Source of the DNA: Streptomyces mutabilis
GTDB lineage: Bacteria > Actinomycetota > Actinomycetes > Streptomycetales > Streptomycetaceae
Direction of reading: 5' to 3'
Assembly (NCBI RefSeq): GCF_014649815.1
Contig: NZ_BMTT01000022.1
Span: forward strand, 1-64,000
DNA: 64,000 nucleotides
The position numbers and the translations under genes were made by a program. Below, in pieces: positions 1 through 9,200 of this stretch (positions are counted from its first letter, which is position 1; each line of letters begins with the position of its first letter). The notes beneath the pieces were generated by a model. It was not told the origin of the DNA. It saw only the letters and a program-made list of their open reading frames with translations, and made no database searches.

Positions 1-1
1 C

Positions 2-52
2 CCCACCATGTCCAGCACAACGAAACCGACCAGCTCAGGCAACGATTTCTAA
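2..52 (+). other. possible 3' tail of a gene entering from the left
   Basis: An open frame from the window edge ends at TAA (50-52) and encodes a short Thr/Ser-rich tail ending SSGNDF. An ATG lies at 8-10, so it could also be a 14-residue peptide. Codon use is less GC-rich than in neighbouring genes. Nothing in it identifies a family. It is most simply the C-terminus of a gene whose body lies outside the window. Confidence 0.25.
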
Positions 53-93
53 CTGGAGTACTAAGACTGCCGTCCGCGGTCGCGCCCGGAGCT

Positions 94-2532
94 CTACGGC
101 AGCTCAGGCAGGTCCTCGGCGTACAGCAGGGTCAGGTCGTCCGTGTTCGGGTCGGCCAGCTGGGCGACCCGGCTCGCGTGCCGTTCCACCATCGCCTCGA
201 ACGTCTGGCGGGCGGTACGGCCGTTGCCGAAGGCCGGGCCCTTCGGAATCTCCGCGAAGTACTTCGTCAGCGCCTCGGACGCGCCCGGTGCCAGCCGGTA
301 CTCGTGCTCGTCGGCCTGTTGCTCCACGATCCGCAGCAGCTCCTCGGGGCCGTAGTCGCCGAAGGTGATGGTCCGCGAGAAGCGGGACGCCACGCCCGGG
401 TTGACGGACAGGAAGCGTTCCATCTCCGCCGTGTAACCCGCGACGATCACCACGACCGCGTCCCGCTGGTCCTCCATCAGCTTCACCAGCGTGTCGATGG
501 CCTCCTTGCCGAAGTCCCGGCCCGCGTCCTCGGGGGAGAGCGCGTACGCCTCGTCGATGAACAGCACGCCGCCGTGCGCCCGCTGGAACGCCTCCTGGGT
601 GCGGATAGCCGTGGAGCCGATGTGCTCACCGACCAGATCGACCCGGGACACCTCGACGAGGTGCCCCTTCTCCAGCACCCCGAGGGAGGCGAGGATCTCG
701 CCGTACAGCCGGGCGACCGTCGTCTTGCCGGTACCGGGGGAGCCCGTGAACACCAGGTGGCGCTTGACCGAGGCGGCCTTCAGACCCGCCTGCTGCCGGC
801 GCCGGCCGACCTCGATCATGTCGGTCAGTGCCCGCACCTCGCGCTTGACGCTCTCCAGGCCGACGAGAGCGTCCAGTTCGCCCAGCACGGCATCGGAGGT
901 CCGTGCCGGCTCCACCGGTCGCGCACCGGCGATCAGGGGCTCCTGCTCGGTGCTGCGCTGGCCGGGGATGGAGCCCAGCAGGCCGGGGGTCTGACCCACC
1001 GTCTGCACGGCCGGCTCCGGCGCGGCGGGCGCGGTCAGGCCGGTGCTCTCGTCGCTCGTGCAGTCCTCGACGAGCGGACCGGAGTCACGGCCGGCCTCCG
1101 TGCCGCCGTCCGCGAACTCGTACCCGCCCCGCGCGCACCGTTCCGTGCGGCACTTCTTCAGCGTCGTGCGGCAGCCGTCGATCACGTGGAAGCCGTACCC
1201 GGCGCTGCCGGTCACACGGCAGTTCAGGAAACTCCCGCGGCCGCCCGCCGACACGTAGACGCCGGCCTCCGAGGGGGAGTCGACCGTGCAGCGCTCGATG
1301 GTGGGGTCGGCGCCCTTGGTGACGATCACGCCGGTTCGGTTGCCGTCCAGGGTGCAGTTGTTCAACGTGCCGCCGCTGCCGTGGTCGCGGAACCAGGCGC
1401 CCGTGGCGGCGTCCCGTATGCGGCAGTCGTCGAGCTGGGCGGTGGCGCCGTCGCTCACCGACACCGCGGTGTTGCGCACCTGGGACAGGTCGCTGTCCAC
1501 GACGTCCGCACGTGAGCCGCGGTCCAGGACGAACAGCGCGTCCGGCACGTCGTGCACCCGGCAGGAGTCGAGGACCGCGGTGGCGCCGTCGCTCACCCAG
1601 ACCGCCGGGTAGTCGCCGGTGCTGTCGAAGATCTCGCACTGGTTGGCGTCCACGCGTGTGCCCGGGTCCCACACCGACAGTCCGTTGCGCCCGAACTGCC
1701 GCACGCTGGTGCGGGTCAGCGTGAGGACGGAGCGGGACCGCAGGTCGACCGCGTTCTCCGGGACGTCGTGGATGCGACAGTCGGCGAGGGTGAGCACCGC
1801 GTCCGTGTCGAGGGTGACGCCGTCGCCGGTGGTGCGGTGCACGTCGCAGTCGGTCAGGTGCGCGGTGGCCCGGTTCGTGACCTGCACGCCGCTGCCCCGC
1901 ACCTCGTAGACCTCGCAGCCCACGGCCTCGAGCGCGGAGCCCTCTCCCGTCACCGTCAGGCCCGAACCCGCGGCGTGATGCACCCGGCAGCGCTCCAGCC
2001 TGGGATGCGCGCCGGAGCGCACCGCGACGCCCGCCTGCCCCGCGGAGACGACCTCGCACTCCTCGAACACGCCGCCCCCGCCGTCCAGGACGGCGAAGCC
2101 GGCACCGGCCGGGTTGTCGACGACGCAACGCCGCACCGTGGGCCGCGCGCCGCCGCGCACCTCAATCCCGGAGGCAGAACGCGCGACCACCCTCAGACTC
2201 AGCAGCTCCGGCGTACCGTCCTCGACGAGCACCGCGGGAGCCGCCGCGTCCTGGCCCTCCACGTACACATCCTGGATCACCGCCGAGGCACGCACGGTCA
2301 GCGGGACACCGTCCACGGGGGCGATCCGGACCGAACCCTGCCCGCCCTCGGGGCCGCGCAGGGTCACCGCCCGGTGGACGACGAGGTTCTCCCGGTAGGT
2401 CCCGGGGGCGACGGTGAGGACGTCACCGTCGGCCGCGGCCTCCAGGGCGGCGGCGAGCGATGCGTACTCACCCGTGCGGCGCCGCCACCGCGAGGTGCCG
2501 GTGTGCGTCACCTGGACCGTGCCCTGTGCCAT
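94..2532 (-). CDS. parallel beta-helix repeat protein fused to a CbxX/EccA-type AAA+ ATPase
   Basis: About 812 residues from the ATG at 2532, which has a GAGGTGGGGG-like ribosome site; an upstream ATG at 2595 is possible. Residues about 20-480 are degenerate repeats of the right-handed parallel beta-helix (pectate-lyase-like) type, with recurring C-x-V/I and SG/GxG-V turns. After a variable linker comes an AAA+ module: Walker [10 protein letters not shown] (about 597-605), Walker B GVLFIDEA (about 656-663), an Arg-finger region ASRFSR and a sensor-like GNGRTARQ. The AAA part resembles CbxX/CfqX and EccA ATPases. No signal peptide or membrane segment is visible, so it is probably cytosolic. 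The substrate is unknown; the helix could be a scaffold or target-binding face (inference). The next gene upstream, on the same strand, is an Rv1733c-like membrane protein. Confidence 0.85.
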   Translation of the reverse strand: MAQGTVQVTHTGTSRWRRRTGEYASLAAALEAAADGDVLTVAPGTYRENLVVHRAVTLRGPEGGQGSVRIAPVDGVPLTVRASAVIQDVYVEGQDAAAPAVLVEDGTPELLSLRVVARSASGIEVRGGARPTVRRCVVDNPAGAGFAVLDGGGGVFEECEVVSAGQAGVAVRSGAHPRLERCRVHHAAGSGLTVTGEGSALEAVGCEVYEVRGSGVQVTNRATAHLTDCDVHRTTGDGVTLDTDAVLTLADCRIHDVPENAVDLRSRSVLTLTRTSVRQFGRNGLSVWDPGTRVDANQCEIFDSTGDYPAVWVSDGATAVLDSCRVHDVPDALFVLDRGSRADVVDSDLSQVRNTAVSVSDGATAQLDDCRIRDAATGAWFRDHGSGGTLNNCTLDGNRTGVIVTKGADPTIERCTVDSPSEAGVYVSAGGRGSFLNCRVTGSAGYGFHVIDGCRTTLKKCRTERCARGGYEFADGGTEAGRDSGPLVEDCTSDESTGLTAPAAPEPAVQTVGQTPGLLGSIPGQRSTEQEPLIAGARPVEPARTSDAVLGELDALVGLESVKREVRALTDMIEVGRRRQQAGLKAASVKRHLVFTGSPGTGKTTVARLYGEILASLGVLEKGHLVEVSRVDLVGEHIGSTAIRTQEAFQRAHGGVLFIDEAYALSPEDAGRDFGKEAIDTLVKLMEDQRDAVVVIVAGYTAEMERFLSVNPGVASRFSRTITFGDYGPEELLRIVEQQADEHEYRLAPGASEALTKYFAEIPKGPAFGNGRTARQTFEAMVERHASRVAQLADPNTDDLTLLYAEDLPELP

Positions 2533-2640
2533 GGCGTTGCTGTGCCCCCACCTCGTCGTACGCGGGTTGTCGCCGATTCGGTTCGGCCGGTCCACCGTAG
2601 CGTGCGCGCAGGTGGTGAGTTGACCGGAGGCGGAAGCCCG

Positions 2641-3294
2641 TCAGCTGTCCGCGCCGGTCTTGCCCCAGTCCGGGCCGGCCCGCTCCCACTCCTGCTCCAG
2701 GCGGGCGTACCGGCGGTGGACCATGCGCCGGACGGCGATCCGCCGGCCGGCCTCGACCAGGGCCGCGGCCACCGATCCGGCTCCGATCCCGGCGAGCACG
2801 GCGTGCGTCGTCGCGGTCGCGCCGTCGAGCGGGCGGGCCACCGTTCGTCCCTGCCCGTCGGTCCATATCGCGAAGTGGTCGCCGGGGGCAGGGTCGTCGA
2901 GGCTCGCCATGAGGGAGCCCTCGTGCCGCGAGCCGTCCGGCGCGGTCCAGTCGGCGAGCACCCGGCTGCGCAGGTCCCCGCCGGAGGCGCCCTCCGGGTC
3001 GACGGTCAGTGGCGGACGCTCCAGAGGGCGGACCACTGTGGCCGTCACCCGGTGCCGGGACTCGTGCTGTTCACGCACCGACCGCTGCAGGGAATCCTGC
3101 GCCGAGCCGCCCACGAGGGCGCCGACGAGGGGAGCCACGGTCAGGATCAGCAGCAGCCCCACCAGGGCCGTCCACGCCTCGGCCAGGTCCGTCGGGCGGC
3201 ACAGCGGATTGTGCCGCCAGCGCCAGAGCCCTCCGATCGCCCGCACGATCCGCGCCCCCTTCCCGCTGCCGCCGCCCCCGGCCGGACCGTTCAC
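2641..3294 (-). CDS. Rv1733c-like membrane protein
   Basis: A 217-residue protein. A basic N-terminus containing the motif RWRHNPL precedes a first hydrophobic segment (ALVGLLLILTVAPLVGALVG). An extracytoplasmic region of about 100 residues follows, then a second hydrophobic stretch (VLAGIGAGSVAAALV) and a basic C-terminus. This two-TM layout and the R-R/H-NPL-x-R signature match the actinobacterial Rv1733c family, whose biochemical function is unknown. A paralogue lies at 58617-59204. It sits about 110 bp upstream of the beta-helix/AAA+ gene on the same strand, so co-transcription is possible. Confidence 0.8.
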   Translation of the reverse strand: MNGPAGGGGSGKGARIVRAIGGLWRWRHNPLCRPTDLAEAWTALVGLLLILTVAPLVGALVGGSAQDSLQRSVREQHESRHRVTATVVRPLERPPLTVDPEGASGGDLRSRVLADWTAPDGSRHEGSLMASLDDPAPGDHFAIWTDGQGRTVARPLDGATATTHAVLAGIGAGSVAAALVEAGRRIAVRRMVHRRYARLEQEWERAGPDWGKTGADS

Positions 3295-3447
3295 TGCTCG
3301 CCCGTCCCGGGGCGCACGCGACGCACTCTCGCGAGCGCGCCCCCGCCGGGTTCCTCACGAACCTCTCACAAAGCCCAACGCGCGGGCCGCGGACCGGGTT
3401 CCCCGCCCCGGCCGGTGACCTGAACCGGTCGGTGGGGGAGGGACACG

Positions 3448-4275
3448 TCATCCGCAGACCCGCACGGGGTCGCCCACCCGGATCGTGCCGCGGCCGAGCG
3501 GGACCAGGTTCTGCCCGAAGACCAGTTCGCCGTCGGCGCGGCGGTGGAGGCCGAGGGTGTGCAGGGGTTCCCTGCCGCGCTCGGCGGTGCCCTGGTCGGT
3601 GGTCGTCACGACGCAGCGTCCGCACGGCTTGGCGACCCGGAAGGCGACTTCGCCCACGGTGACGCGGGACCAGCCGTCCTCGGCCCATGGTTCGGTGCCG
3701 AAGACGACAACGTTCGGCCGGAAACGGTTCATGGGCAGCGGGCCGTCGCCCGCGTGCTCTCCGCGCGCGATCAGGGAGTTGAGGGCGTCGAGGGAGGCCG
3801 TCGTGGTGAGCAGCAGCGGATATCCGTCGGCGAAGGTGACGGTCTCGCCCGGCAGCGCGTACCGCGGGTCGACGAGCCGACGGGTGGCGGGGTCGTCCAG
3901 GTAGACCAGCCGGACGTCCTCCTCGAGGAAGGCGCTGCACCAGGCGTGCACGGCATCGTCCTCGGCGGGGACCGCCTCGACCTTGTCCCGGAAGATCTGC
4001 GTCGGCACGGTGGCCCCCGCATGCGGAACCGGCACCGTGAGCGGCTCCCGGCCGGGTGCGGACAGCCGGACGCCGCCGCCGGGCAGCAACTCGGCGGCGA
4101 CCAGGGCGATGCGCGGCTGCCTGCGTTGTGTGACGACCTTTCCCCCGTCGTCGATCAGCATCCAGCGGCGGTCTCCGGCCAGCCCCCAGGGCTCCACGAC
4201 GGCCTCCCGGAGCGGCAGGCTCCGGGACGCCTTGACCGGATGGACGTGGATCGACTGCAGTCGCGAGTTCCCCAT
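3448..4275 (-). CDS. MOSC domain protein (YcbX-like)
   Basis: A 275-residue protein with an N-terminal MOSC_N beta-barrel (RLQSIHVHPVKASRSLPL, WGLAGDRRWML) followed by a MOSC domain. The typical conserved cysteine sits in CGRCVVTTTDQGT (about 218-230), and FGQNL lies near the end. MOSC proteins of the YcbX/mARC group bind molybdenum cofactor and take part in reductive detoxification of N-hydroxylated compounds, passing electrons from a partner. No fused ferredoxin domain is present, so the electron donor must be separate. It is soluble and cytosolic. ATG start at 4275. Substrate unassigned. Confidence 0.85.
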   Translation of the reverse strand: MGNSRLQSIHVHPVKASRSLPLREAVVEPWGLAGDRRWMLIDDGGKVVTQRRQPRIALVAAELLPGGGVRLSAPGREPLTVPVPHAGATVPTQIFRDKVEAVPAEDDAVHAWCSAFLEEDVRLVYLDDPATRRLVDPRYALPGETVTFADGYPLLLTTTASLDALNSLIARGEHAGDGPLPMNRFRPNVVVFGTEPWAEDGWSRVTVGEVAFRVAKPCGRCVVTTTDQGTAERGREPLHTLGLHRRADGELVFGQNLVPLGRGTIRVGDPVRVCG

Positions 4276-4317
4276 GGGGTCATCGTGCCAGGTGGCACCG
4301 GCAACCCCGGGAACGGC

Positions 4318-4758
4318 TCAGTAGCCGCGGTACTGCTGCTGGTTGTACGGGTCCTGATACGGCGCCGGAGCCGGCCGGGGAGCCGCGGGGCGCATCGCCT
4401 CGTACCCCGCCGGGCCGGGCGCCGCAGGGCGGGGCGGCTGAGGCTGCTGGGGGCCGGGGTACCCGCGCGGAGCGGTCGCCTGCTGCGGGATGTACGCAGC
4501 GGGCGCGTGCTGCAGCGGGGCGGGCTGCGGCGCCTGCTGCGGGTAACCGTAGGAGGGCTGGGAGGGGCCGGCCGGGAGGGCGGGCAGAGCCGACGGGAGC
4601 GCGGGCAGGTGGCTGCCCGGCGTGTCGTACGCGGCGGGGACCCGGATCGGGGCGATCTGCGGGGTGCCCCGCTCGGCCACGAGCGAGTCGTAGATCGGAG
4701 TGTCCGGGAAGGAGGCGGAGTAGTAGCCGCCGCCATAAGTGGAGCGGGGGGAGGTCAT
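4318..4758 (-). CDS. proline/glutamine-rich protein, DUF6643-like
   Basis: A 146-residue protein from the ATG at 4758. The conserved N-terminus (MTSPRSTYGGGYYSAS, IYDSLVAERGTPQIAP) is followed by a low-complexity Pro/Ala/Gln/Tyr-rich tail ending in QQYRGY. This matches a Streptomyces-restricted family I recall as DUF6643; function unknown. An in-frame ATG exists further upstream (4845), but the conserved part begins at 4758. There is no strong Shine-Dalgarno site, so the mRNA may be leaderless or weakly led. It is divergent from the TerD gene at 5046. Confidence 0.7.
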   Translation of the reverse strand: MTSPRSTYGGGYYSASFPDTPIYDSLVAERGTPQIAPIRVPAAYDTPGSHLPALPSALPALPAGPSQPSYGYPQQAPQPAPLQHAPAAYIPQQATAPRGYPGPQQPQPPRPAAPGPAGYEAMRPAAPRPAPAPYQDPYNQQQYRGY

Positions 4759-5045
4759 GGGACATAAGTTAAGCCCACGATGTGCTGGTTGGGGAGACCG
4801 ATAAGAGGGTTGTTTTGCGTGTCCGCAGTGACCGGGCATCCCCAATGCGAGCGAATTCGGCGAAATGGGGGCGACACGCCGTGCGGTCTTGAGGTAAATG
4901 CCGAGTTCCGGGCGGGTTACCGGCCGTTGTCCCGGCGTCTTCCCGCACCACTCGTGAGCGAGGGGCGGCCGGGGACTAGGTTGGGCTCGAAATCAGGCGG
5001 ACCGCCGGGACAGTCCCGGCTCGGTGACACGCAATGGGGGCGGAC
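4759..5045. other. intergenic region between divergent DUF6643-like and TerD genes
   Basis: This 287-bp gap separates two divergent genes and must hold both promoters. It is noticeably less GC-rich near 4785-4900. I did not find a convincing -35/-10 pair or operator palindrome. The TerD start is preceded by a GGGGGCGG run. Confidence 0.4.
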
Positions 5046-6350
5046 ATGTCAATGCCGAAAGGATCGAACACCCCGGTGCCCACGACGGCGCTCCGGGTCG
5101 AACTGGGCCGGCGAACCGGCCCCGGAGTGCCCGACGTGGACGCCTCGGCGCTGCTCCTGGTGGGCGGGAAGGTCCGGACCGACGCGGACTTCGTCTTCTA
5201 CAACCAGCCGGCGCACTCCTCCGGCGCGGTCCGCCACGAGGGCAAGCGGGACGCCGACGGCCGGGTGACCGACAGTCTGCTCGTCGACCTCGCGCGTGTG
5301 GAGCCCGCCATCGAGACGGTCATCCTCGCCGCATCGGCGGACGGCGGAACGTTCGGGCAGGTCCCCGATCTGTACATCGAGGTCCGCGACGCGGCGCGGA
5401 ACACCGTCGCCGCCCGCTTCGACAACCCGGGCGCGACCGTGGAAACGGCTTTCGTGCTCGGCGAGTTCTACCGCCGCCAGGGCGCCTGGAAGTTCCGCGC
5501 CGTCGGACAGGGATACGACCGCGGGCTCGAGGGCCTGGCCACGGACTACGGCATCTCGGTGGACGAGCCGCAGCGGACACCCGCGGCCCCCACGCGACCG
5601 ACGGCACCGGCCCCCGCGGCCGTCACGCCTCCGGTGGCCCAGCCCGCCCCACCCGCAGCGCAGCCCGCCGCCGCACCGCCGCCCCCGCCCGCGGCACCCC
5701 CCGCCGAACCGGTCCGGCTGACCAAGGTCACGCTGACCAAGGCGGCACCCTCCGTATCGCTCACCAAGCAGGGCGGCACCTCGGGCGGCATGCGCGTCAA
5801 CCTCAACTGGGAGGTGCGCAAGCAGTTCTCCGGCTGGGCCCGCAAGCTCGGCCGCCCGGTAGCCATGCACGACGACCTCGACCTGGACCTGTGCTGCCTG
5901 TACGAACTCACCGACGGCAGCAAAGGCGTAGTACAGGCGCTCGGCAACGCCTACGGCGCCCTCGACCGGCCGCCGTTCATCCACCTCGACGGCGACGACC
6001 GCACCGGGGCCGTGGCGACCGGCGAGAACCTCACGATCAACCTCGACCACAAGCAGTACTTCCGGCGCATCCTCGTCTTCGTCACCATCTACGAGGGCGC
6101 CCGCTCCTTCGCCGACCTGCACGCCACGGTCACCCTTCAGCCGCAGTACGGCGCCCCGATCGACTTCTCGCTCGACGAGTGCACGGTTCCCTCGACGGTG
6201 TGCGCCCTCGCACTGATCACCAGCACCGGCGACGACCTGGTCGTCCAGCGCGAGGCCCGCTATCTGGTGCCGGAGCGCGGGGTGAGCCCGCAGCGGACGG
6301 TCGACCACGCCTACGGGTGGGGCATGGACTGGACCCCCGGCCGGAAGTGA
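5046..6350 (+). CDS. TerD family stress/tellurite-resistance protein with duplicated C-terminal domain
   Basis: A 434-residue protein from the ATG at 5046, behind GGGGGCGG; an in-frame ATG also lies at 5034. Residues about 1-175 are a classic TerD domain ([53 protein letters not shown]), a calcium-binding fold. A Pro/Ala-rich linker (about 180-225) leads to a second TerD-related segment containing [12 protein letters not shown] and a GDDRTG loop. TerD proteins are cytosolic stress factors often linked to membrane-associated ter systems. No other ter genes are adjacent, so this is a stand-alone tandem TerD protein. Its exact role is unknown. Confidence 0.88.
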   Translation: MSMPKGSNTPVPTTALRVELGRRTGPGVPDVDASALLLVGGKVRTDADFVFYNQPAHSSGAVRHEGKRDADGRVTDSLLVDLARVEPAIETVILAASADGGTFGQVPDLYIEVRDAARNTVAARFDNPGATVETAFVLGEFYRRQGAWKFRAVGQGYDRGLEGLATDYGISVDEPQRTPAAPTRPTAPAPAAVTPPVAQPAPPAAQPAAAPPPPPAAPPAEPVRLTKVTLTKAAPSVSLTKQGGTSGGMRVNLNWEVRKQFSGWARKLGRPVAMHDDLDLDLCCLYELTDGSKGVVQALGNAYGALDRPPFIHLDGDDRTGAVATGENLTINLDHKQYFRRILVFVTIYEGARSFADLHATVTLQPQYGAPIDFSLDECTVPSTVCALALITSTGDDLVVQREARYLVPERGVSPQRTVDHAYGWGMDWTPGRK

Positions 6351-6387
6351 CGCCCGGGCGCGCGGTCGGCCTGCCACGTGCGCACGC

Positions 6388-7593
6388 TCAGCCCTCGTCG
6401 GCCACGGCGCCCGGACGGGCGTAGGTCCGGCCCTTCCAGGCCGCGCCGCGCCCCCGGTAGTGCCGCATCGCGGAGTCGATGGTCATGAGGAGGTAGAGGA
6501 AAGCGGTGAACGGCAGCAACGGGGCGAGCCACAGCGGCTGCCGGTAGTACCGCAGCATCGACAGGTACGTCCCCGCCATCACGAGCCACGCGGCGGCGCC
6601 CGGGAAGAGCGCCGCCGCGTTCCCCGTCGCCGCGCCCACGACCACCGCCGCCGGCGGCACCAGGTACACCAGCGCCAGACCGGCCACCGTCCCGGCGAGC
6701 ACCAACGGGTTGTGGCGCAGCTGCGCGTACGCGCTGCGCGAGACCATCCGCCACAGGTCGTGCAGCCGCGGATACGGACGGACGCTGTCCACCCGGTCGG
6801 CCAGCCCCAGCCAGACGCGCCCGCCGACGCCCTTGACCGCCCGGGCGAGCGCCACGTCGTCGATGACGGCGTGCCGGATGGAGTCCGGGATCCGGGCCCG
6901 TTCGGCGGTATCGGCGCGCAGCAGCACACAACCGCCCGCCGCGGCCGCCGTCCGCGTCGCCCTCCTGCCGTCCGTCCCGCCGATCCACCGGAACGGGTAC
7001 AGCTGCGCGAAGAAGTAGACGAAGGCCGGCACGACCAGCCGCTCCCACACGCTCTCCACTCGCAGCCGGGCCATCTGCGAGACGACGTCGTAACCGCCCG
7101 TGCGGGCCGCCGCCACCAGCCGGCGCAGGTTGTCCGGCGCATGGGCGATGTCGGCGTCCGTCAGCAGGAGGTACTCGGGCTCCCGCGTGCGGGCCAGGCC
7201 GACGCCGTGCCGCACCGCCCAGAGCTTGCCGGTCCAGCCGGCCGGCGGCTCCCCCGGCGAGGCCACGGTGAGTGGCAGTCCCTCCTGCAGCCGGGCCAGC
7301 TCGCACGCCAGTCCCCCCGTGCCGTCCGTGCTGCCGTCGTCGATCAGGAAGACCTCCGCGCGCCCCGGATAGTCCTGGGCGAGCAGGGACGGCAGACTCG
7401 CGGGCAGGACGGCCGCCTCGTCGCGCGCCGGGACCACCACGCAGACGGATGGCCACGCGTCCGGTTCCTCCTGGACCGGCAGCCGGACGTCCGTGCGCCA
7501 GAAGAAGCCCCGGGCGAACAGCAGCCACAGCCAGGCGGCGAACGAGAGGGCGGAAACGACGGTCACGACGGCAGTCCACACATCGGCGCTCAC
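6388..7593 (-). CDS. hpnB: hopene-associated glycosyltransferase HpnB-like (GT2)
   Basis: A 401-residue protein from the GTG at 7593 (VSADVW). An N-terminal membrane segment is followed by a GT2 domain (VVVPARDEAAVLPAS, FLIDDGSTDGT, LLLTDADIAH). The middle motifs YFFAQLYPFRWIGG and VIDDVALARAV, then RMVSRSAYAQLRHNPL and C-terminal hydrophobic segments, follow the HpnB pattern. HpnB is named from hopanoid gene clusters; its acceptor is not firmly established. No squalene/hopene genes accompany it here. It is divergent from the racemase gene with only 57 bp between starts, so the two promoters are close together. Confidence 0.82.
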   Translation of the reverse strand: MSADVWTAVVTVVSALSFAAWLWLLFARGFFWRTDVRLPVQEEPDAWPSVCVVVPARDEAAVLPASLPSLLAQDYPGRAEVFLIDDGSTDGTGGLACELARLQEGLPLTVASPGEPPAGWTGKLWAVRHGVGLARTREPEYLLLTDADIAHAPDNLRRLVAAARTGGYDVVSQMARLRVESVWERLVVPAFVYFFAQLYPFRWIGGTDGRRATRTAAAAGGCVLLRADTAERARIPDSIRHAVIDDVALARAVKGVGGRVWLGLADRVDSVRPYPRLHDLWRMVSRSAYAQLRHNPLVLAGTVAGLALVYLVPPAAVVVGAATGNAAALFPGAAAWLVMAGTYLSMLRYYRQPLWLAPLLPFTAFLYLLMTIDSAMRHYRGRGAAWKGRTYARPGAVADEG

Positions 7594-7650
7594 GTGCGCA
7601 GTCTGCCCCACGACACGGGGCCCCGACGGCGCATCGACTATGGTGGCCGG

Positions 7651-8436
7651 GTGAAGATCGCGCTCATGGACTCCGGAATCGGTCTGCTGGCGGCCACCGC
7701 CGTAGTACGACGCCTGCGACCCGACGCCGATCTCATCCTCTCCCTGGACCCCGACGGCATGCCCTGGGGCCCGCGCACCCCCGAGGACCTGACCGGACGG
7801 GCCCTCGCCGTGGCCGAGGCGGCCGCCGCACACCGTCCGGCCGCCCTCATCGTCGGCTGCAACACCGCCACCGTGCACGCGCTGCCCGCGCTGCGCGCCC
7901 GCTTCGAGCCCACACTGCCGGTCGTCGGAACCGTCCCGGCGATCAAGCCCGCCGCGGCCGGCGGAGGCCCCGTGGCGATCTGGGCGACACCCGCCACCAC
8001 CGGCAGCGCCTACCAGCGCGACCTGATCGAGAAGTTCGGTGCCGGCGCGAAGATCACCGAGGTGCCGTGCCCGGGCCTCGCCGACGCCGTCGAGCACGCG
8101 GACGAGTCGGCCATCGACGCGGCCGTCGCTGCCGCGGCCGCCCTTACGCCCGACGACGTAACGACCGTCGTCCTGGGCTGCACCCATTACGAGCTGGTCG
8201 CCGAACGCATCCGCGCCGCCGTGCAGCGCCCCGCCGGACCGCGGCTCGTCCTGCACGGCTCCGCCGGCGCCGTCGCCGCCCAGGCACTGCGCCGGATCGG
8301 CGCCCGGCCCGACCCCGGCGCGCCTGCCGAAGGTACCCTCACCGTCCTGCTGAGCGGACGCGAGGGCACGCTGCCCGCGCCGGCGCTGGCCTACGACGAG
8401 GGCCGGCTGCTGCGCGCGGTCACGCCGGCGCGCTGA
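7651..8436 (+). CDS. aspartate/glutamate racemase family protein
   Basis: A 261-residue protein from the GTG at 7651 (VKIALMDSGIGLLA). Both cysteine motifs of the cofactor-independent Asp/Glu racemase family are present: GCNTATV (Cys70) and GCTHYE (Cys177). The N-terminal DSGIGL matches the glutamate-racemase-type DSG motif. MurI supplies D-glutamate for peptidoglycan, but this protein has a divergent middle and is more likely a paralogue than the housekeeping MurI (inference). Cytosolic. Divergent from hpnB. Confidence 0.8.
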   Translation: MKIALMDSGIGLLAATAVVRRLRPDADLILSLDPDGMPWGPRTPEDLTGRALAVAEAAAAHRPAALIVGCNTATVHALPALRARFEPTLPVVGTVPAIKPAAAGGGPVAIWATPATTGSAYQRDLIEKFGAGAKITEVPCPGLADAVEHADESAIDAAVAAAAALTPDDVTTVVLGCTHYELVAERIRAAVQRPAGPRLVLHGSAGAVAAQALRRIGARPDPGAPAEGTLTVLLSGREGTLPAPALAYDEGRLLRAVTPAR

Positions 8437-8454
8437 CCGGCGGGCCCGCCGGTC
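8435..8454 (+). terminator. perfect 20-bp palindrome at the end of the racemase gene
   Basis: GACCGGCGGGCCCGCCGGTC is fully self-complementary and overlaps the stop codon of the racemase gene (TGA 8434-8436). It could form a very stable hairpin, although with no free loop and no following T run. A transcription-end or pausing role is inferred. Confidence 0.35.
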
Positions 8455-8514
8455 GGCCCAGTCACCCTGCGCGACGAGGTACCGGTGCAGCGAAACCTGA
8501 GTAACCTCATATCC

Positions 8515-9057
8515 ATGAGGCATCGCCACGGCGAGAGCATCCCCCCACCGCACGTCTGGACCGGACGTGCCACCAACCGGGTCCAGTGGTTCCTGTCCCT
8601 CATCGGCGCCGCCTGCCTGGCATTCGGCATCGCGCTGGCCGTCGAATCGGCCTGGGAGTCCGGAGGCGCCCCGCTGGCCATGGCGGTCGTCGGCTGCATC
8701 GCGGCGGGACTGCTGGTCCTCTTCGGCACGCTCGCCTTCGTGCACGTCGCGCTGAGGGTCGACGAGGAGTGCCTGGAGGTCCGCTGCGGCCACATCGGCG
8801 TGCCCCGCCGCCGCATCCCCCTCTCCCAGGTCGCCGGCGCCGAGTTCGCCCCGCACGTCACGCCGCGCCACTGGGGCGGTTGGGGCTACCGCTGGCGACC
8901 GGAGAAGGGCACCGCGGTCGTCGTACGCCGCGGCGAGGGGCTGATCCTGCGGTTGTGGGACGGCCACACCTTCACCGTCACCGTGGACGACGCGGAAGCG
9001 GCCGTCCAGGTCATCAAGGACCGCCTGCGGCCGAAGGCGCCCGGCTCGGCACGCTGA
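8515..9057 (+). CDS. small two-TM membrane protein with PH-like C-terminal domain
   Basis: A 180-residue protein from the ATG at 8515; an upstream in-frame ATG at 8485 is less likely. Two hydrophobic segments (FLSLIGAACLAFGIALAV and LAMAVVGCIAAGLLVLFGTLAF) precede a cytosolic C-terminal half. That half (VALRVDEECLEVRCG, RRRIPLSQVAGAEF, ILRLWDGHTFTVTVDD) has the short-strand pattern of bacterial PH-like/DUF3093-type domains. No enzymatic motif is seen. It lies between the racemase gene and lnt on the same strand. Confidence 0.65.
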   Translation: MRHRHGESIPPPHVWTGRATNRVQWFLSLIGAACLAFGIALAVESAWESGGAPLAMAVVGCIAAGLLVLFGTLAFVHVALRVDEECLEVRCGHIGVPRRRIPLSQVAGAEFAPHVTPRHWGGWGYRWRPEKGTAVVVRRGEGLILRLWDGHTFTVTVDDAEAAVQVIKDRLRPKAPGSAR

Positions 9058-9200
9058 ACGCGCCGTTGCGGTGAGACGGCCGGTCGGCGGACGGCCGGCG
9101 CGGGTCATGCGGTAAGTGCCGGCACCGCACGCCCATGGTCCGTCGGCAGCAGGGGGACCGTGCTGTCGGCCGTTCGGTCACTCGCCGTACACTCCGGGGG

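Noticed and set aside
178-1515. Long plus-strand frames opposite the beta-helix/AAA+ gene
   Set aside because: Arg/Ala/Val-rich shadow of the minus-strand gene, which has Walker A, Walker B and beta-helix repeats.
6388-9108. 906-residue reading of the hpnB frame extending upstream
   Set aside because: The frame is open by chance through the racemase and membrane protein genes. The recognisable glycosyltransferase begins at the GTG at 7593.
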